Assembly: GCA_959347315.1 (NCBI GenBank) | Contig: OY365819.1 | Location: 22,772,589 to 22,836,588 of the forward strand | Direction: 5' to 3' | Origin: Bimastos eiseni | Taxonomy: Eukaryota; Annelida; Clitellata; Crassiclitellata; Lumbricidae | DNA length: 64,000 nt | Part shown: positions 23,521 through 36,109 of the stretch, in pieces | Layout: each line of letters opens with the position of its first letter | Numbering within the stretch: the stretch's first letter is position 1 | Position numbers and translations under genes: made by a program | The notes under the pieces: model-generated | What the model was told of the DNA's origin: nothing | Database searches by the model: none | What the model saw: only the letters and a program-made list of their open reading frames with translations

Positions 23521-24250
23521 GGTCGCGGACAAAACCCCCTTTGACAAGCCCCCTCTGACAAAAACAACTTTGACATATACACACGTTTCTAAATAATAAA
23601 AGTAGCAAAAGTAACAAAAGTCTGAAGTAAAGCATGTGTCATATGTGTCATTTCAAAGTCACTCAGGTATCGTCGTCCAATAGCTAAATAGCAAACAGCT
23701 AATTTGTTAATTGGTCTTTTTGTTGTTAATGTATGATAGTCTGTGTACACTTCAAGGCACCACTGTGCCTTCAAGTGTACACTTGGGAGACATGGGAGTC
23801 AAGTGTACCTCAAGTGTGCGTTCAGGCTATATGTGACACGGCTTTTTCAGTCGCGTCAGGTGAGTCTATGCAGAGCGTATGTGTGTTATCTGTGAAACAA
23901 CGTCTCATATAAGTTAGACCAGAGGCGTCAATCCTCCTCTAGCTGATGGAGGCAAACACTCTGGTTCAAAGTGTTAGATAGTCAAGATATCCTCTAAGAC
24001 TCCAAATAATACCCCGCCCCTATCTGGACTGGACGCCTCTGAGTTAGACCAATAGTCGTCCTGGGTGTCACTTGTAATGTTGTGCAAACTTTGTTAGTAG
24101 TGTCAGTTATTATGGTATGGCTTCTAATTGCAGAAGCTAGTTAAGGCAAAAGGGGTTTTTTGTCCGGGGGTTTATACCCTGCCTAAAACAGGAGAGGTTT
24201 ACAGGAGGGGTTTATGTCAGAGGGTTTTTGGAAGGGGGGGGCGTGTTGTC
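23521..24250. mobile_element. GACAAAACCCC MITE-like element (copy 2)
   Basis: Same ends and core as 7938-8690, including AAAGCATGTGTCATATG, TTGTTGTTAATGTATGA and AGTTAGACCAGAGGCGTCAA. Inserted between the spacer and the inverted arm of fold-back locus 2. Confidence 0.75.
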
Positions 24251-24251
24251 T

Positions 24252-24455
24252 ACCCAGAATTTACTCCCTGTTGCATTTATCCTGTGAAAATTTAACATCC
24301 CGAGAGTCAGTTTGTTCCAGGTAGAATTATCTGCTCTGGAGTGTCTATTCACCAGCGGGACTGTGTATGTCCTAGGTACAATGCACTCCACTATTGTTCC
24401 TAGGTCAAATGACCAGGGAGTGTTTAAAAGGGGGAGTGTATTTGGCCTACGACAC
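24252..24455 (-). repeat. Fold-back-like repeat, inverted arm (locus 2)
   Basis: Inverted units (GAGAGTCAGTTTGTTCCAGG, TAGAATTA) and the terminal block TATTCACCAGCGGGA...GTATGTCCTAGGTA...GAGTGTTTAAAAGG...GTGTATTTGGCCTAC, repeated at 46190-46345. The CACCAGCGGG block is the reverse of the TTTGCGAATAAACGC segment in the forward arm. Confidence 0.8.
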
Positions 24456-26075
24456 CGGGCTAATGTGAGGAATAGCTTATTTACATAATGCAGTCGTCAT
24501 TTACGACAAAATGGCTTGCCGCTGCACAATATTGTGGGTTCTTTGAAGATAAGCTATTATATAACAACGCAACCATGCTGCAGAACATGTATTACCAGAA
24601 GTATGCTAGCAGGAACAGGGCTGAACTTTTTCACGTGAACCATTGCAAAGACTTCTGGCATGTGATCATTTCTTGCCGTAACAAATAGCAACCTGAAAAT
24701 GGTGTAAACACATGTGCACAAATGAAACTAAATCAATTTAAAAACAATGCAAGCAAGCAAGACAATGTAAGCTAAAAATTGTTAAGATCATGTAGCTGCG
24801 GGGAAAATCAATGTAATTAGCAATTTTGAAAACGTTCTGTTCCCAGAGAGCGCTGCTGTAGTAGTTTGGTCATTTGGTTTTGTAGCATTTGGTCCATGTT
24901 GGCACTAGAATACAAAATCAATTGATCAGTCACTTCGCTGAATCCCCAAAAGAAACTTAATTTTCAGGTTAAATTAAAACTATACATCATATTATGCAAA
25001 ACTTATCTTTCATGTCCCTTTAGGGGCTCCCTGGGACATGAAAGATAAGTTTTTAAGTCTTGTGAACGAGATGCAAACTCGTGAGCACGACTTATTTATC
25101 ATTTGAACGAGTTACTAAGTCGTGGGAACGAATTAATTGACCAATAGCAGGCTGACTTCTGTGGTGTAAACAAAGTTCTGTTTTGGAGTTTATGCGTGAA
25201 CACAAAGTTCTGTCAACGAATCAAATTCTAATATAATACTTCAAAACACAATTCCAATTTGACATAATTTACAATGAACGAATTGATTAATTTTCTGCGG
25301 CTTAGAGGTGAAAAAATAGCGCATTTTGAGTTAGTATAACAAAGAATGTGTGAACGTATGGTTTCTGTTTCAAATCTTAAATGTGTGGTATATACAATAT
25401 GCCAAAGTATGGAAATTCGGCATTTTAACCCTAAAATTTAAGAAAATCTTCAAACCTGAAGAGAAATAATGATTGTATATTTCATAAAGACAATTACATT
25501 ATATAATTTTTTTATATAATAGTTTGTTCATATATATATATATATGAACAAACAATTTGAATATTTAATTTAAATACATCTTGTGTATTACAGAAATAAT
25601 GTGCAGAGGCAGAGCTGTGTGACAGCGTTTATCAAACAGTTCAGCATATAATAATACCTGGCTGGTAGCAATATAGTAGACTACTACGATGCAACTTCAC
25701 TCAGTCAGTCATCACAGAGTCATGCGAGCAATCTACAAAACTGGTTTTGAATTTGATGATGATGATGATGATGGCAGGTTCACTTTCTTTACGCCACCCG
25801 GGGATGAGATGAGTGAGGTGGTTTTCCGTTGCCTTCCTCGCAGACAATTATGGGTGAGCAACTTGTCGCCACGGAGTGACTCGGCGATAGTCCGAACGCA
25901 TCCCTCCTGCCTTACAGAAAGGATGTAACTCATAATTTTCGTCGCAGCTTGTAGCTGTCATTGTCTTCATCAATATCACTTATTCCAGTTTGTTCAAATG
26001 GAGATGGCAATTAAAAGCAATTAGGAAGGAAATTCAATTAATGATGAGATTAAATGCAGTAATTCCAAGTCTTAC
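24456..26075. other. Gene B intron
   Basis: Mostly AT-rich. A 21-bp hairpin at 24998-25053 and a perfect 32-bp AT-rich palindrome at 25522-25553. Small ORFs at 24488-24688 and 25689-25928 have no recognisable signature. Confidence 0.4.
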
Positions 26076-26179
26076 CGTCCTGTGGCGAAAAGAGATCCGT
26101 TGGCAGAACCAAATGTTGACATGGCAACAAAGATTGGAATAATCCAGGCCACATTTGGAATGACGCGTTCAGCCCAAGT
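26076..26179 (-). CDS. Gene B exon: TM8
   Basis: A 104-bp exon with TWAERVIPNVAWIIPIFVAM and STFGSANGSLFATG, ending with CG of a split Arg codon before GTAAGA. It is the counterpart of gene A's 5181-5284. The next exon (97 bp in gene A) was not found. Confidence 0.87.
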
Positions 26180-27380
26180 CTACAACAGCCATCGATTCAA
26201 GTAAAATATTCATTATGCAGTTTGAACGAAGTAACAACGAATAACGAACAACAGTTCGTTATAACGCACTGAATGCCTTTTAGGAAACGAATCCGACACC
26301 AGTCAGGTTGCCACATTGTCATCGCAATAAATTTACAGTCTTTGCTAAAACCATTGTTGAGACAAATTTAATTGTTAACAGGACCTCTCCAATAAGTGAT
26401 ATGTCGCTTAAATTTATATAGACATTTTGAATTCTTTTAGACTTCGCACACACAATGCGCATGCACGCAATTGCTGCATCGATTACAACTTGATTAAATT
26501 CGACCCATGTGCAACACTTCTCTATAACATGTTTAAATACATAAAACCTGGGTATGTCTGTAAGAACAAGTTTACATGACAAAGGTACGCAACGTCGGAG
26601 AACTGCGCCAACGTATCATAAACTTGTGACAAATTTTATCAAGTTGTAATCGATGTACCAATTACTGAATGGCGAGTGAGTGTGTTGAAGCCGAAGGAGG
26701 ATATTTTAACACATATTATAAAAAATAAAATGTAAAATACGCACGTCATAAACAGAAGTTATTTTCACACTTTATTAAAATGCTTACATCATTGGACAAA
26801 TTATAACAGTATTTCTGTACCGAGTAAGATCTCGGTGGCCTTTAGAGACAAATACCCGGAAAATTCCAGGATACACGCGAAGGGTGACCGATAGAACCGC
26901 AAGTTACAGACCGTGTGCCGTTTGATAACATCGGACAACTACCCGAAAGTTCAGTAAATGCACGTGTTTCCGCACAATCCGTCTGTTTACGATCTTTTCG
27001 TAACGTCGGTCATAGTTATTCTCGCGGAATCCCCGCAGTCCATCCACTTGCGGTTTTCCCTCGAGGTTTCTACTTGCGGGAAAAGACGCAGTTTTGTGGA
27101 TCTAACTGCATAATTTCTTTTCGTGGACTTCCTCGAAGGATCTATTCGTGGTTTGGTTCTCTATCTAAGAGACAGAACAATTTCCTCAGATAAAGTGATT
27201 GTTATAACACATGATGTGTAAAATGCAGAGTGAGAGAATCGAGTCCGATGACTCAGAAACAAAGCCTACTAGAACTCGATGCACAACCGTCTGTATCTTG
27301 ATTAAGAGAATCCGATTTAGATGATTCTGAGGCTAAGTTGTTAAGTCTCAAACTGCAGGACACAGCGGTCTGAGCCGAAG
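26180..27380. other. Gene B intron
   Basis: No known element recognised. The 92-codon + frame at 26915-27193 shows no family motif and is probably chance. Confidence 0.35.
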
Positions 27381-27384
27381 TTGA

Positions 27385-27705
27385 AGGCAATTGTCCGGGG
27401 TACAATTGTATATGCAGGCATGTATATATGCGCACATAATGCATATGTATACGTACGTATGCACGTGCGCACGCACAATACATACATACGTGCGTGAATG
27501 CATGCATGCGGGCAGGCAGGTAGGACACGGTATTTATGTATGCATGTATGTATGTATGCATTTACGCTTACAGTTTGGGTGAGCTTAAGGCCTTCACTGG
27601 GGGGCAATTGTCCTAGTCGGGAGGAGCAAATGTCCGGGGGGCAAATGCCCGGGGGCAAATGTATTCGGGACAATGTCCGTGTGGCAAATGTCCTACACTC
27701 AGTCG
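27385..27705. mobile_element. MITE-like element with CAATTGTCCGGGG-type ends
   Basis: Left GGCAATTGTCCGGGGTACAA; right a cluster of inverted units (GGGGCAATTGTCC, GGGGGCAAATGTCC, GGCAAATGCCCGGGGG). The interior is rich in ATGTATGCATAC-like repeats. Related pieces lie at 29325-29415 and 32925-32980. Confidence 0.55.
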
Positions 27706-28345
27706 GTTACCCAGATAAATAAATATTTGCTTGACACGACAAACAGTTCCATGAACCTTGAGAGGACAGATGAACACTGACAGTCAAAATCTGAGTAGTC
27801 GGAAACCCATGTTAAAAACGCAGACCAGGACAGCGATGGACACATGTTCGTTTTGGTAGTCGCTAGTCGGTTACCCAGGTAAATAAATATTTGCTTGTCA
27901 AGACACACAATTCTAAAAACTGGCTTGAGTTGGGATTTCGGGCTCCTCGAACGTAAAAACGATCATCAAAATTAGCTAAGACAGTGACTCGGACGAGTAC
28001 GGACGACTACGTAGTAGAGAGCTGGATTCAACACCGTCCTGTATGAGCCTCCAGGGCAGCGGTTGCCATACAATTCCGCCATCTGGAACAACAGTCGTTC
28101 ATAACGCACAATGGACTTTGCAAGGTCGGTCCCTTATTTCACTTGAAAAAGTGCTGTAATTATGCCAAGCGAAGTTCTGTCGATGGCAACGGTCTTTGTT
28201 GTCATAAGCTGTCGTTAAACTCCGGATACATCCACATCCCGATTTCCCATCCCACTCTCCGACTTTTGACTGTGAAACTACAGGAAGAGCAAAATATGAA
28301 CAGAATGAACGTCGAACGTCTTATTGCTGGTGAAAATTACCTTTG
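27706..28345. other. Gene B intron with direct repeat
   Basis: AGTCGGTTACCCAG(A/G)TAAATAAATATTTGCTTG occurs at 27701-27734 and 27866-27898 in direct orientation. Otherwise nothing recognised. Confidence 0.45.
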
Positions 28346-28346
28346 T

Positions 28347-29064
28347 CAGGGATGTGGTCTCGAGACTGTCTCGTGATCGGAAAACTGCGGTCTTAGTCTT
28401 CGTCTCGAATGCATCTGTCTTGGTCTTGGTCATTGATATTTGTCGGGTTTTTCGATTATTAGATACACCGGATGTTTAGGCCCAACGCGATTTTATCGAT
28501 TTATGACATGCTGACCATCTATACATACATGTTACTATGGGCAAAAAATGCAGTTGCAATGGAACCAGCCATTTCAACATTTGCCTTCACAAATTTTAAG
28601 GTTTTGGAACACTCTAATAACTATGTGGTCGGCCACGTTGTGGTCACTGTCAACCTACAATTCCGAGTGCAAGTTCAAACGGAACATTAATCTACTTGTT
28701 CAGGTGTCTTAAAGTATTTATTTACCTTTCGTATACTGTGAGTAATGTATAGTGTGAAACTCTCAGGCTAAAGCCAAGGATTGACCCGCAAAAGTGCATA
28801 CTGGCCAACAAAACTGTTTTCTGGACCATCATTAAGTTTAGTATTCTTTAGCAATAAATTTATTGATTTAGCGTGTTATTCCGTTTTAGCGTCTTATTAA
28901 ATAGAATTGAGAAACATCACGAGTTTGATGAGATATATGAGAAACATGACATGGCTCGTGTTTATAAAAAAGAGTCTTGGTCTTAGTCTTGGACCATCGG
29001 TCTTGGTCTTGATCCCGGACCACCCGGTCTTGGTCTCGAGGTTTTGGTCTCCTGCCCAACACTG
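28347..29064. mobile_element. Possible hAT-type non-autonomous element (GGTCTCGAGAC ends)
   Basis: The left end starts CAGGGATGTGGTCTCGAGAC; the right end, read in reverse, starts CAGTGTTGGGCAGGAGACC, the CAG-type hAT terminus. Both sides have GTCTTGGTCTTAGTCT repeats. No matching 8-bp duplication was seen. No transposase. Confidence 0.45.
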
Positions 29065-30165
29065 ACCCCAGAGAAGCAAAAAATACTGCGGAGTTTCTGA
29101 TTGTTTCTGATTGCGAACATAACATATCAGTTGACTACCACAACATAGCCACAACATAAGCTAATACGACTAATTCAGGGACGTAATCATTCACTTAACA
29201 ATTGTGTTTAAAATTTCATTCGTTGATAACATTTCTTCTGTGAGTTGCTTAATAACTTTAAAAAGTTTTGACTGTCCTGGATATGGTGTGCTTGATGGTG
29301 TGCTATATAAAAGTATATCCCTTTTCGCGGCAAACTGTCCGCCCTGGCGGCGAAATGTCCTTTGGTTAATTGTCCGCAGCAAACTGTCCTGCGGTGCACT
29401 GCCCCGACACAAATTGAAGGGTTAATATGTTGAAATTTATGCATAAATATATGCATAAATTTCAACACAATAGCCAAATAATTTCCCATGCCGTGTGAAC
29501 TGTCAAAAAGATCTTATGTGGGTTCTGGCTATAACAGTTTGTCAGAGGACTTAAGGTGTCTCGGTCTTCATTTGAATGTACGGGATATATAATATATAAT
29601 AATATATAATGTAATGGGATATAATATAGACGGATAGAAAGTATGTGCAGAAGGTACAAGCATTTCACATATATATAGCATTGTAAAAATCTGTTGTGTT
29701 CAACTGCCCGGGAGCGTTTGCGAAACGAATTCAGCACCCAAGTGAGGATCATCTAGATTTAGGTGAAGAGAAACATCACGCGTTTGATGAGATATATGAT
29801 AAACATGATATGGCTCGTGTTACGCGTACTACATCGAATTTGTAGACACTTCCTTCACTTCATTTTGTTATTTTGTGCTGTCGAAGGAAAAATCAATAAG
29901 GGCAAAGTGATGACACTTACTGATCGGGTGAAGAAATAGTGCCGAAATGATTAAGAACCACAATGTTTTGACCAAATTGGCCCATGAAGATCTAGTAGCA
30001 CTTGAAGCACAGTATCACCCTTCGTGTTTACTGGCCTTTATGATAAAGCGTGATACTTTATCATAAAGGCCAGTTCACAGTCGGTTTACTAGGAAGTTAC
30101 TGAATTTCCTCATTTACTGCAGCTCAAAGCTAAATCGCTGGCTTTGACCAGCGATTTTATAGCAA
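29065..30165. other. Gene B intron with short repeat pieces
   Basis: 29325-29415 is a piece of the CAAATGTCC family. Hairpins: 29429-29466 (16-bp arms), 30030-30074 (19-bp arms), 30132-30157 (10-bp arms). AGAAACATCACG.GTTTGATGAGATATATGA.AAACATGA occurs at 28910 and 29769. Confidence 0.5.
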
Positions 30166-30167
30166 AA

Positions 30168-30258
30168 TATTCTTCATGTACCTCTATGCTGACGACACAC
30201 AGTTATACACCAATATGTCTGCTAAAGACATTGATAACGCTTATGGTGACAAGACCAG
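30168..30258 (+). mobile_element. LINE RT fragment with YADD motif
   Basis: Reads FMYLYADDTQLYTNMSAKDI, the catalytic YADDTQLY motif of L2/CR1-like LINEs, followed by D-N-A-Y-G-D. No other RT sequence around it. Confidence 0.72.
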
Positions 30259-30456
30259 AATTTGGAGACACAGACAAATTTAAAATGAAGAAAGGGGTGC
30301 ATCCTGTCTCCAGGGAGCAATTGTCATCCTGTGGCAGTTTTAGTGATGGAAAGTGCCTGTTGGTGTCATTCTCTTCGTCTGATGATTCATAAAATATATG
30401 GTGTTGCAGACGTCCACAGACCGAGATGGCGGCCAAAATGGCCACCATGAAATAAA

Positions 30457-31757
30457 TATCGCGTTGTCAAGGCCAAAAGTTTGCGAACACCCAATTTCAG
30501 GCATATATTCCACCGTTTTGATGCTTTGTGGGTTTTTTTATGAGCTATTTATTAGTTATTGTGCCTCTTCTACTATCATTTAGCCAGACAGCATCTATAG
30601 AAAATTGTTAGAAAATAAAGGTAAATTTTAAACTGTTATTATTTTTGCCCCGGTGGGTTGTCATTTCAAGCAAGAATATGCATAAATGTTGTACAAAGGT
30701 TGATGCTCTAGTAACATGTCGTTTGACCAATTTTATTGCCGTTTTTTAAGTACTTATACTACACAATGTGTGCTGTAATGTTAAAATACATCAGCCTTTT
30801 CTTTGTGAAGAGTAATCCTTGATTTCAATTGCTTTTTTGTGCACTACTGAACTAACCGTGTTTTTTGTAAGAGTGCTCATGCCAGTAAAGCAGGCATAAA
30901 TAAACGGCCTTGATCCAGTTGATCAAGTCAGATGCTGGACTCAGCCGAGATACCTTTCATTACTATCTACACACTCAGCAATCTGGATTGCTCCCAAGCC
31001 ACGGATCCAGCAGTAGAATACCCTTCTGTTCCAGCCAGGATTTCACGACCTTCGTATCATGACTTGGTACATTTATTGTAGTGTTCTTTGTCATTATCTA
31101 CAACCCAGTCAGTCCAGCACATGACATTGCTTCACACACCATAATCTTCGGTGTCAGCTTTATTGCTGGTAAGACGTATTTAGAATCATGTCACTGGTTA
31201 GGTAGGTGGCCTCCTCACATGGCAGAAACTGCATAGGTGTGAGAAAGGGCTCTCATCCGACAATATTACCTGTTCCCATCAGAAGTCCACTCTCTGTATC
31301 TTTTACAAAAGTTCAACCCGCTTAGTGACCACTTTTTGTCTTTCACATCATAGCCGTTAATTGAAGATTTGAAGCTGTGTTTTTAAGTAACCCTATTTAC
31401 ATTAGCAACAACAGCTGAGCAAGCCACCTTAATCTTCGTAGCAATCTCTCAAATGTGCATCTTCTACTAGTAGAGAATGAATATTTAAAATTCGTCAAAC
31501 AGCATGTTTCTAAAGCATCCCATCTTTGTACGACTTTTATGCGGATTGTTGCTTGAAATGGCACAAATAATAAAAGTATGAAATTTAAATATATTTTCCA
31601 ACAATTTAATATAGATGCTGTCTGGTGAAAAAATGCTGATAGCAGAATAAGCACAGTAACTCCGAAAATAGCTCATAAAAAAACCCAGAAACCATGAAAA
31701 CTTAGGAAAATATGGCTGAAATTGGGTGTTCGCAAACCTTTGGCCATGACTGCACAA
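30457..31757 (-). mobile_element. Tc1/mariner-type transposon, decayed
   Basis: TIRs of about 110 bp at 30457-30575 and 31650-31757 share GGCCAAA(A/G)GTTTGCGAAC and ACCCAATTTCAG, next to TA dinucleotides. The 1.3-kb interior, on the - strand across several frames, contains ESPFSHLCSF and KADTEDYGVWSNV-like pieces resembling the SDExxF and IMVWGxMS segments of Tc1-like transposases. Many stops. Confidence 0.65.
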
Positions 31758-31799
31758 GATAGAAAGTGTCTAATGTATAGCTTATGTTCAAGGAATTAA

Positions 31800-32345
31800 A
31801 AAAATATATGTTCAACGATGTATGAACATCGCGTGACCTTGAACTTGATGTTCAAGGTCACGCGACCAAGGTCACATGGCCAAAATGGTCAATCAGCCAT
31901 TGCTCATGAAAAATAAATGATACTGAGGTGATTTCGGTCTCCATGTCATATGTCATGTGATGTTCAAGTCTATTCAAAATACATTGTTTGACTTCCTTGC
32001 CTCTGAAGACCATGATTATCCTAGGCACCAAACGCATCCCTGTATACCTGATAGTTTATGAGAAAGGGATGCTTGATCACTTTGACGATGTGACCTTTGA
32101 CCTCCAATGTCACGTAATGTCCATGCAATAATGAAAATGCACTTTTATAATCCGTGACACTGAAAACCATACCCTGGACACAGAAATCGCCTCAGTATCA
32201 TTTATTATTCCTGAGCAATGGCTGATTGACCATTTTGGCAATGTGACCTTGATTTTCAAGGTCACGCGATGTTCATGCATCATTGAAAAAATATTTTTTA
32301 AATTTCTTGAAGACACTAAAATCACCTTTCTATCTTGTATAGTTC
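31800..32345. repeat. Diverged tandem repeat, TGACCTTGAA...GGTCACGTGATGTTCA type (array 1)
   Basis: Units of roughly 110-150 bp with GTCACGCGATGTTCATGCAT, TTTGACTTCCTTGCCTCTGA and ACCATGATTATCCTAG-type blocks. Related array at 36110-36545. A perfect 16-bp hairpin at 31829-31865. Confidence 0.65.
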
Positions 32346-32514
32346 TAGAGACAACACTAAAACCGCCACGGGACATATTTTTAGGTTCAATTGCTTCCTG
32401 ACTACATGGTTGTTGATTGATTGACGATATTGGTAATGCAAATTTAGATCAAAAACATTCAGTTGACATGGTTTCATTTTTGTTAGTTTCTGGAGGCGGT
32501 GTTGATACATATGC

Positions 32515-32645
32515 GTTATCTGTGACGCGATTTCTTACACAAGTTAGACCAGAGGCGTCAATCTCCCAATGTACTTATTTAGGTAAACACTCTGGTTCCA
32601 AGTGCCAGGAAGGCAAGATATCCCCATAAGACTCAAAAGATACCA
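32515..32645. repeat. Core piece of GACAAAACCCC MITE family
   Basis: AGTTAGACCAGAGGCGTCAA, AACACTCTGGTTCCAAGTG and ATATCCCCATAAGACTC match 8315-8440 and 23905-24005. Confidence 0.65.
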
Positions 32646-32860
32646 CTCCACATCACTGTTCTCCATCAAGCCGCAAAACTTGTCAAAAATTAGACTTCTC
32701 GTGATCAAGTCACCCTCCATTCGTGTACTACTCTGGTTTCCTATAGAAGCATGCATAAAGTTCAATATTTGCCTCATTATGTGCCGAGTTTACACAAATT
32801 CATCCCTATCTTAAGTTGCTTCACTTGTTACACCTTTCTCGTCTCTTCAACCAGACTATG
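32646..32860 (+). mobile_element. LINE C-terminal fragment
   Basis: VLLWFPIEACIKFNICLIM resembles the LHWLPVxARIxFKI segment near the end of L2/CR1 ORFs. A frameshift lies upstream (ITVLHQAAKLVKN in another frame). Confidence 0.5.
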
Positions 32861-33001
32861 ACTACGATCCTCCTCTCCTCAAGATTTGCTTGTGTGTTTG
32901 TATTTGTGTGTGTGTGAGTGTTGGACAATCGCCCTCGGATTATTTCTCCCCGGACAATTGCTCCTCCATGTAAAGGTTGAATATGTGTGTAATGCAGACT
33001 T

Positions 33002-33057
<56 letters not shown>

Positions 33058-33110
33058 AACCTAATAATTAGGTTGTCGTCGTCACGACGACGACAACGAC
33101 GATAACAGTC
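32861..33110. repeat. CAAATGTCC-family piece, (CA)n tract and GACGAC hairpin
   Basis: 32925-32975 holds GGACAATCGCCC/CCCCGGACAATTGC units. 33001-33054 is (CA)n. 33072-33097 is a perfect 12-bp hairpin of GTTGTCGTCGTC. Confidence 0.75.
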
Positions 33111-33174
33111 ATATTCAGTTTCATTTTACACTTCATGATTACAGGTTAAGTATGAACGGATGATGACAAGTTAT

Positions 33175-33510
33175 TTATTTAACTTCTACCGAGCAAAATA
33201 TATTTGAGGTCTAACCAATTTCACACTGGTAGTCGAGATATCCCCTAAGACTAAAAAAATACCCCGCCCCTATCTGGACGCCCCGAGTTGGACTAATCAC
33301 TTGTTATGTTGTACAGACTTTGTTAGTACTGTCAGTTATTATAGTATGGCTTCTAATTGCAGAAGCTAGTTAGGGCAAGAGGGGAGGGGGGTTGTCCGGG
33401 TGGTTAATGTCCTGCCTAATATAGAGGGTATTGTGTCAGAGGGGGGATTATGTTAGGGGCTTTTTGGCAGAGGGGTTTTTGTCATTGGTTTTGGTTTTGT
33501 CCTACACCCG
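33175..33510. mobile_element. GACAAAACCCC MITE-like element, right half (copy 3)
   Basis: From GAGATATCCCCTAAGACT through TATGGCTTCTAATTGCAG to the right-end GGGG..TTTTGTCCTACACC cluster it matches 8390-8690. The left end is missing. Confidence 0.65.
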
Positions 33511-33713
33511 TTTTCGAAATATCAGAAAATGTCAAACAACTATATTTAAACCGCTATTTTGAAATGTTGCTCAGAAAGTGTCACAATGTTCAGAATTACT
33601 GCAAGGCAACATAAAGTGATATTTGTTGAGAATAAATTAAATTGCTATGTTAGGCACAGTTCGAGATGTGCAGAATTTTGTGAGATTATAATCTTAGAAA
33701 ACTTGATGCTTAC

Positions 33714-33837
33714 AATGGCCACCGCTGGCGATGCGATGAGCTCTTCAACCGACATGACAGTAAAGTAGGAAACGTTCGTCAGAACATAGACGATTATAAC
33801 GACAGGAAGTCCGATGATTATCGACAACGGTAGGTTT
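33714..33837 (-). CDS. Gene B exon: TM7
   Basis: A 124-bp exon with [39 protein letters not shown] and AI, ending in phase 0 before GTAAGC. The residues [19 protein letters not shown] are shared with gene A, showing close paralogy. Confidence 0.88.
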
Positions 33838-35426
33838 CTTAAAAACGAAAAGTCTACAGATATTAATTGTAAGGTCAACGCTTGCAACTACACATTTAAG
33901 TCAGATACGATGGAAATAGAGTCGCAAGTTGAACCTTTAGAAGAAAATGATGTGTCAAATATTCCAAGTGTTCTGTATGCCATTGTTTCATAGCTTGTGG
34001 GGATAATTCTGTGATATAAATCTGTGTATCGTATAATTCGCCACAATATATTTTCATTGTTTTCCTCAGCATGACAACCACCACTATCATCAAGTTGCTG
34101 ATTTGAACATTTACATATCACAGTTTAATAAGCAAAAGACGGTGTCACACGGTTATTCAGAAGATGTAACAAAAGATGCGCTATTTGAGGCAATTAAGAT
34201 TAAATTTACAGTTGAAGATTTTCATACAGTCCAACACGTATTAAATATACACGCGGTAAGTTATCATTTAGAGCAGAATGCCGATACATACCAAGATACA
34301 TCAGGCCTGCAGGAATTAATTGCATTAACATCTTCAAATCTACGAATAACAGCAAAACGCTCAAAACTCTTCTAAAATTGTAATCCAATATCATTGGCTG
34401 TTCGAAGAGACAATTAATTATGTGGCGACTTGAATTTGCCAAATGCGTTTCGCAAGTTTAGCGTTTTGCAAATCTGAAAACATGTTTTTATAAGAACTCA
34501 GAGTATGTGCATTTTCTGCCTCAAAATCAGTTTGCACGTAGAAGTGTGTAACGATCTCGTTCAACAAATTGGTAGAAAAGGTTACCGCTACTCTAACTGC
34601 CACCGAATGAATGTTGCCTTAAGTTATATGACATACAGCGCAAACCAAAGGCAAAATTTATAGCAGTTGTTTCAAAACTTGTTTAAATTAAAATTCCCAT
34701 TTTGTGAGCGGCAAGAAATGTAACATACAAAAACAAATCTTATAATTCGTGTATAATTCCACCTTAACAGTGGAGATTTTTGAAATAATATCAGCCTGAG
34801 CTGACTGAACAGTTTGCACCTAAAAAGGTGAAGGTGAAAACATGGTTTATTTGCGACCCTCTTTTATTAACTATTGGTAATCTGGCAGATCCATTTTCTT
34901 AAGTGATCATTTTTATGATGTAGACTTGCCGGAATGGAGCTTGTCAAGGAGAACTCGTTCGAGTGGGTAAACGACATTTAATTTTGTGCATCTATTCACT
35001 TTTTTCCTCGATTTTTGAGTTCTGTCCGTAAAAGTTTTAAAAATTGCATTGTCATGCAAGCGTGGCATGTGTACACTTTCCGGTCGCCGGGTCGCCGGGA
35101 ACATACCAAAAAAAGAGTTGAAAGAACTCCGACGAACCAACGATTCGACGTCCCGTTCATGACAAACTTTACGTAAGCCAAGTTAAACAAAAGAGGGTAA
35201 AAAGGCAAGTAACAGAGGCAAGCAATCAGACAGAGTAGTTTAGATGTGATTAACTGCAACCACATTTGATGATGTCAACTACAACACAGAGATCGCGAGC
35301 AAAGTTCCGAAATGGGCATGTCCTGTACTGGATGTTGATTAACTGGGTGAGGAAGGGAAGGAAAAATATATTTTGATACACGACACAATCTTTTGAAAAT
35401 CAGGTGAATTATTTTAGGATTCTTAC
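33838..35426. other. Gene B intron
   Basis: No recognised element. The 90-codon + frame at 34103-34375 has no family motif. Nothing else supportable. Confidence 0.35.
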
Positions 35427-35471
35427 CTCTCAGGTTTGATAATTTCTTCCGTAATAAAATTCGCAGCGTTC
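35427..35471 (-). CDS. Gene B exon: loop after TM6
   Basis: A 45-bp microexon-sized exon between TTTATGCAG and GTAAGA: the last base of Trp, then N-A-A-N-F-I-T-E-E-I-I-K-P-E-R. It has the same length and phase as gene A's 63-107. Confidence 0.84.
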
Positions 35472-36109
35472 CTGCATAAAATTTCATGACGTCGATCAAA
35501 TAACTGTGTGATGTGCACAATTTGTAGCAATTTTTCAGACGAATCCAGACATATCAGAAGTGTGTAACGATTATGCTCAATCGCAAAATTAAACTTGTAA
35601 AATGCAAACTGCGCAAATCGTCTAAATTCGTGTTTGAAAAGGACTACCAATGTTTGAGGAATAGAATAGAGGAATCGAATGCTAAATATCCAACAGCCAA
35701 CCAACTAGAACTCGCGATTATTTTTTAGAAGTTGTGCGGGCAAATGGGGATTTAGTCGCCGTTCTCTACAGGGCAGAGAGAGCGGAGATTAAGCACCGTA
35801 AAAATTGAGCAGAGGTCGCGAATATAGGCAAATTCGAGACCCAGCAAGGAATACCAGACTAAAGCACGGGATTCACTGTTGGAGCCAGCAAATGGCCAGA
35901 GACACAGCCAAATTTAACCAAATTTAAAAAATGCATACGACATGGCGTGCGGCGGAATTCAAGATCCGGTTCAGGTACCGCTACCACCCAGCTGAAGGGC
36001 CTACATAAATTGAACAGCGGTAATCAATAATCGACTGTGCTGGAGGTTTGGACAAGTGTAGGGGTGTCATTAAGAGTTAGCAGAGCTGACGCAATTGGTA
36101 GAAATTAAT
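35472..36109. other. Gene B intron
   Basis: No recognised element or gene. Confidence 0.35.

Noticed and set aside
27253..27582. MHTYIHAY... and MYVCMYVCM... frames
   Set aside because: Produced by ATGTATGCATAC-like low-complexity sequence inside a MITE-like element.
28347..29064. Firm hAT call with 8-bp target duplication
   Set aside because: Ends look hAT-like but the flanking 8-mers (ACCTTTGT side and ACCCCAGA side) do not match; kept only as a possible element.
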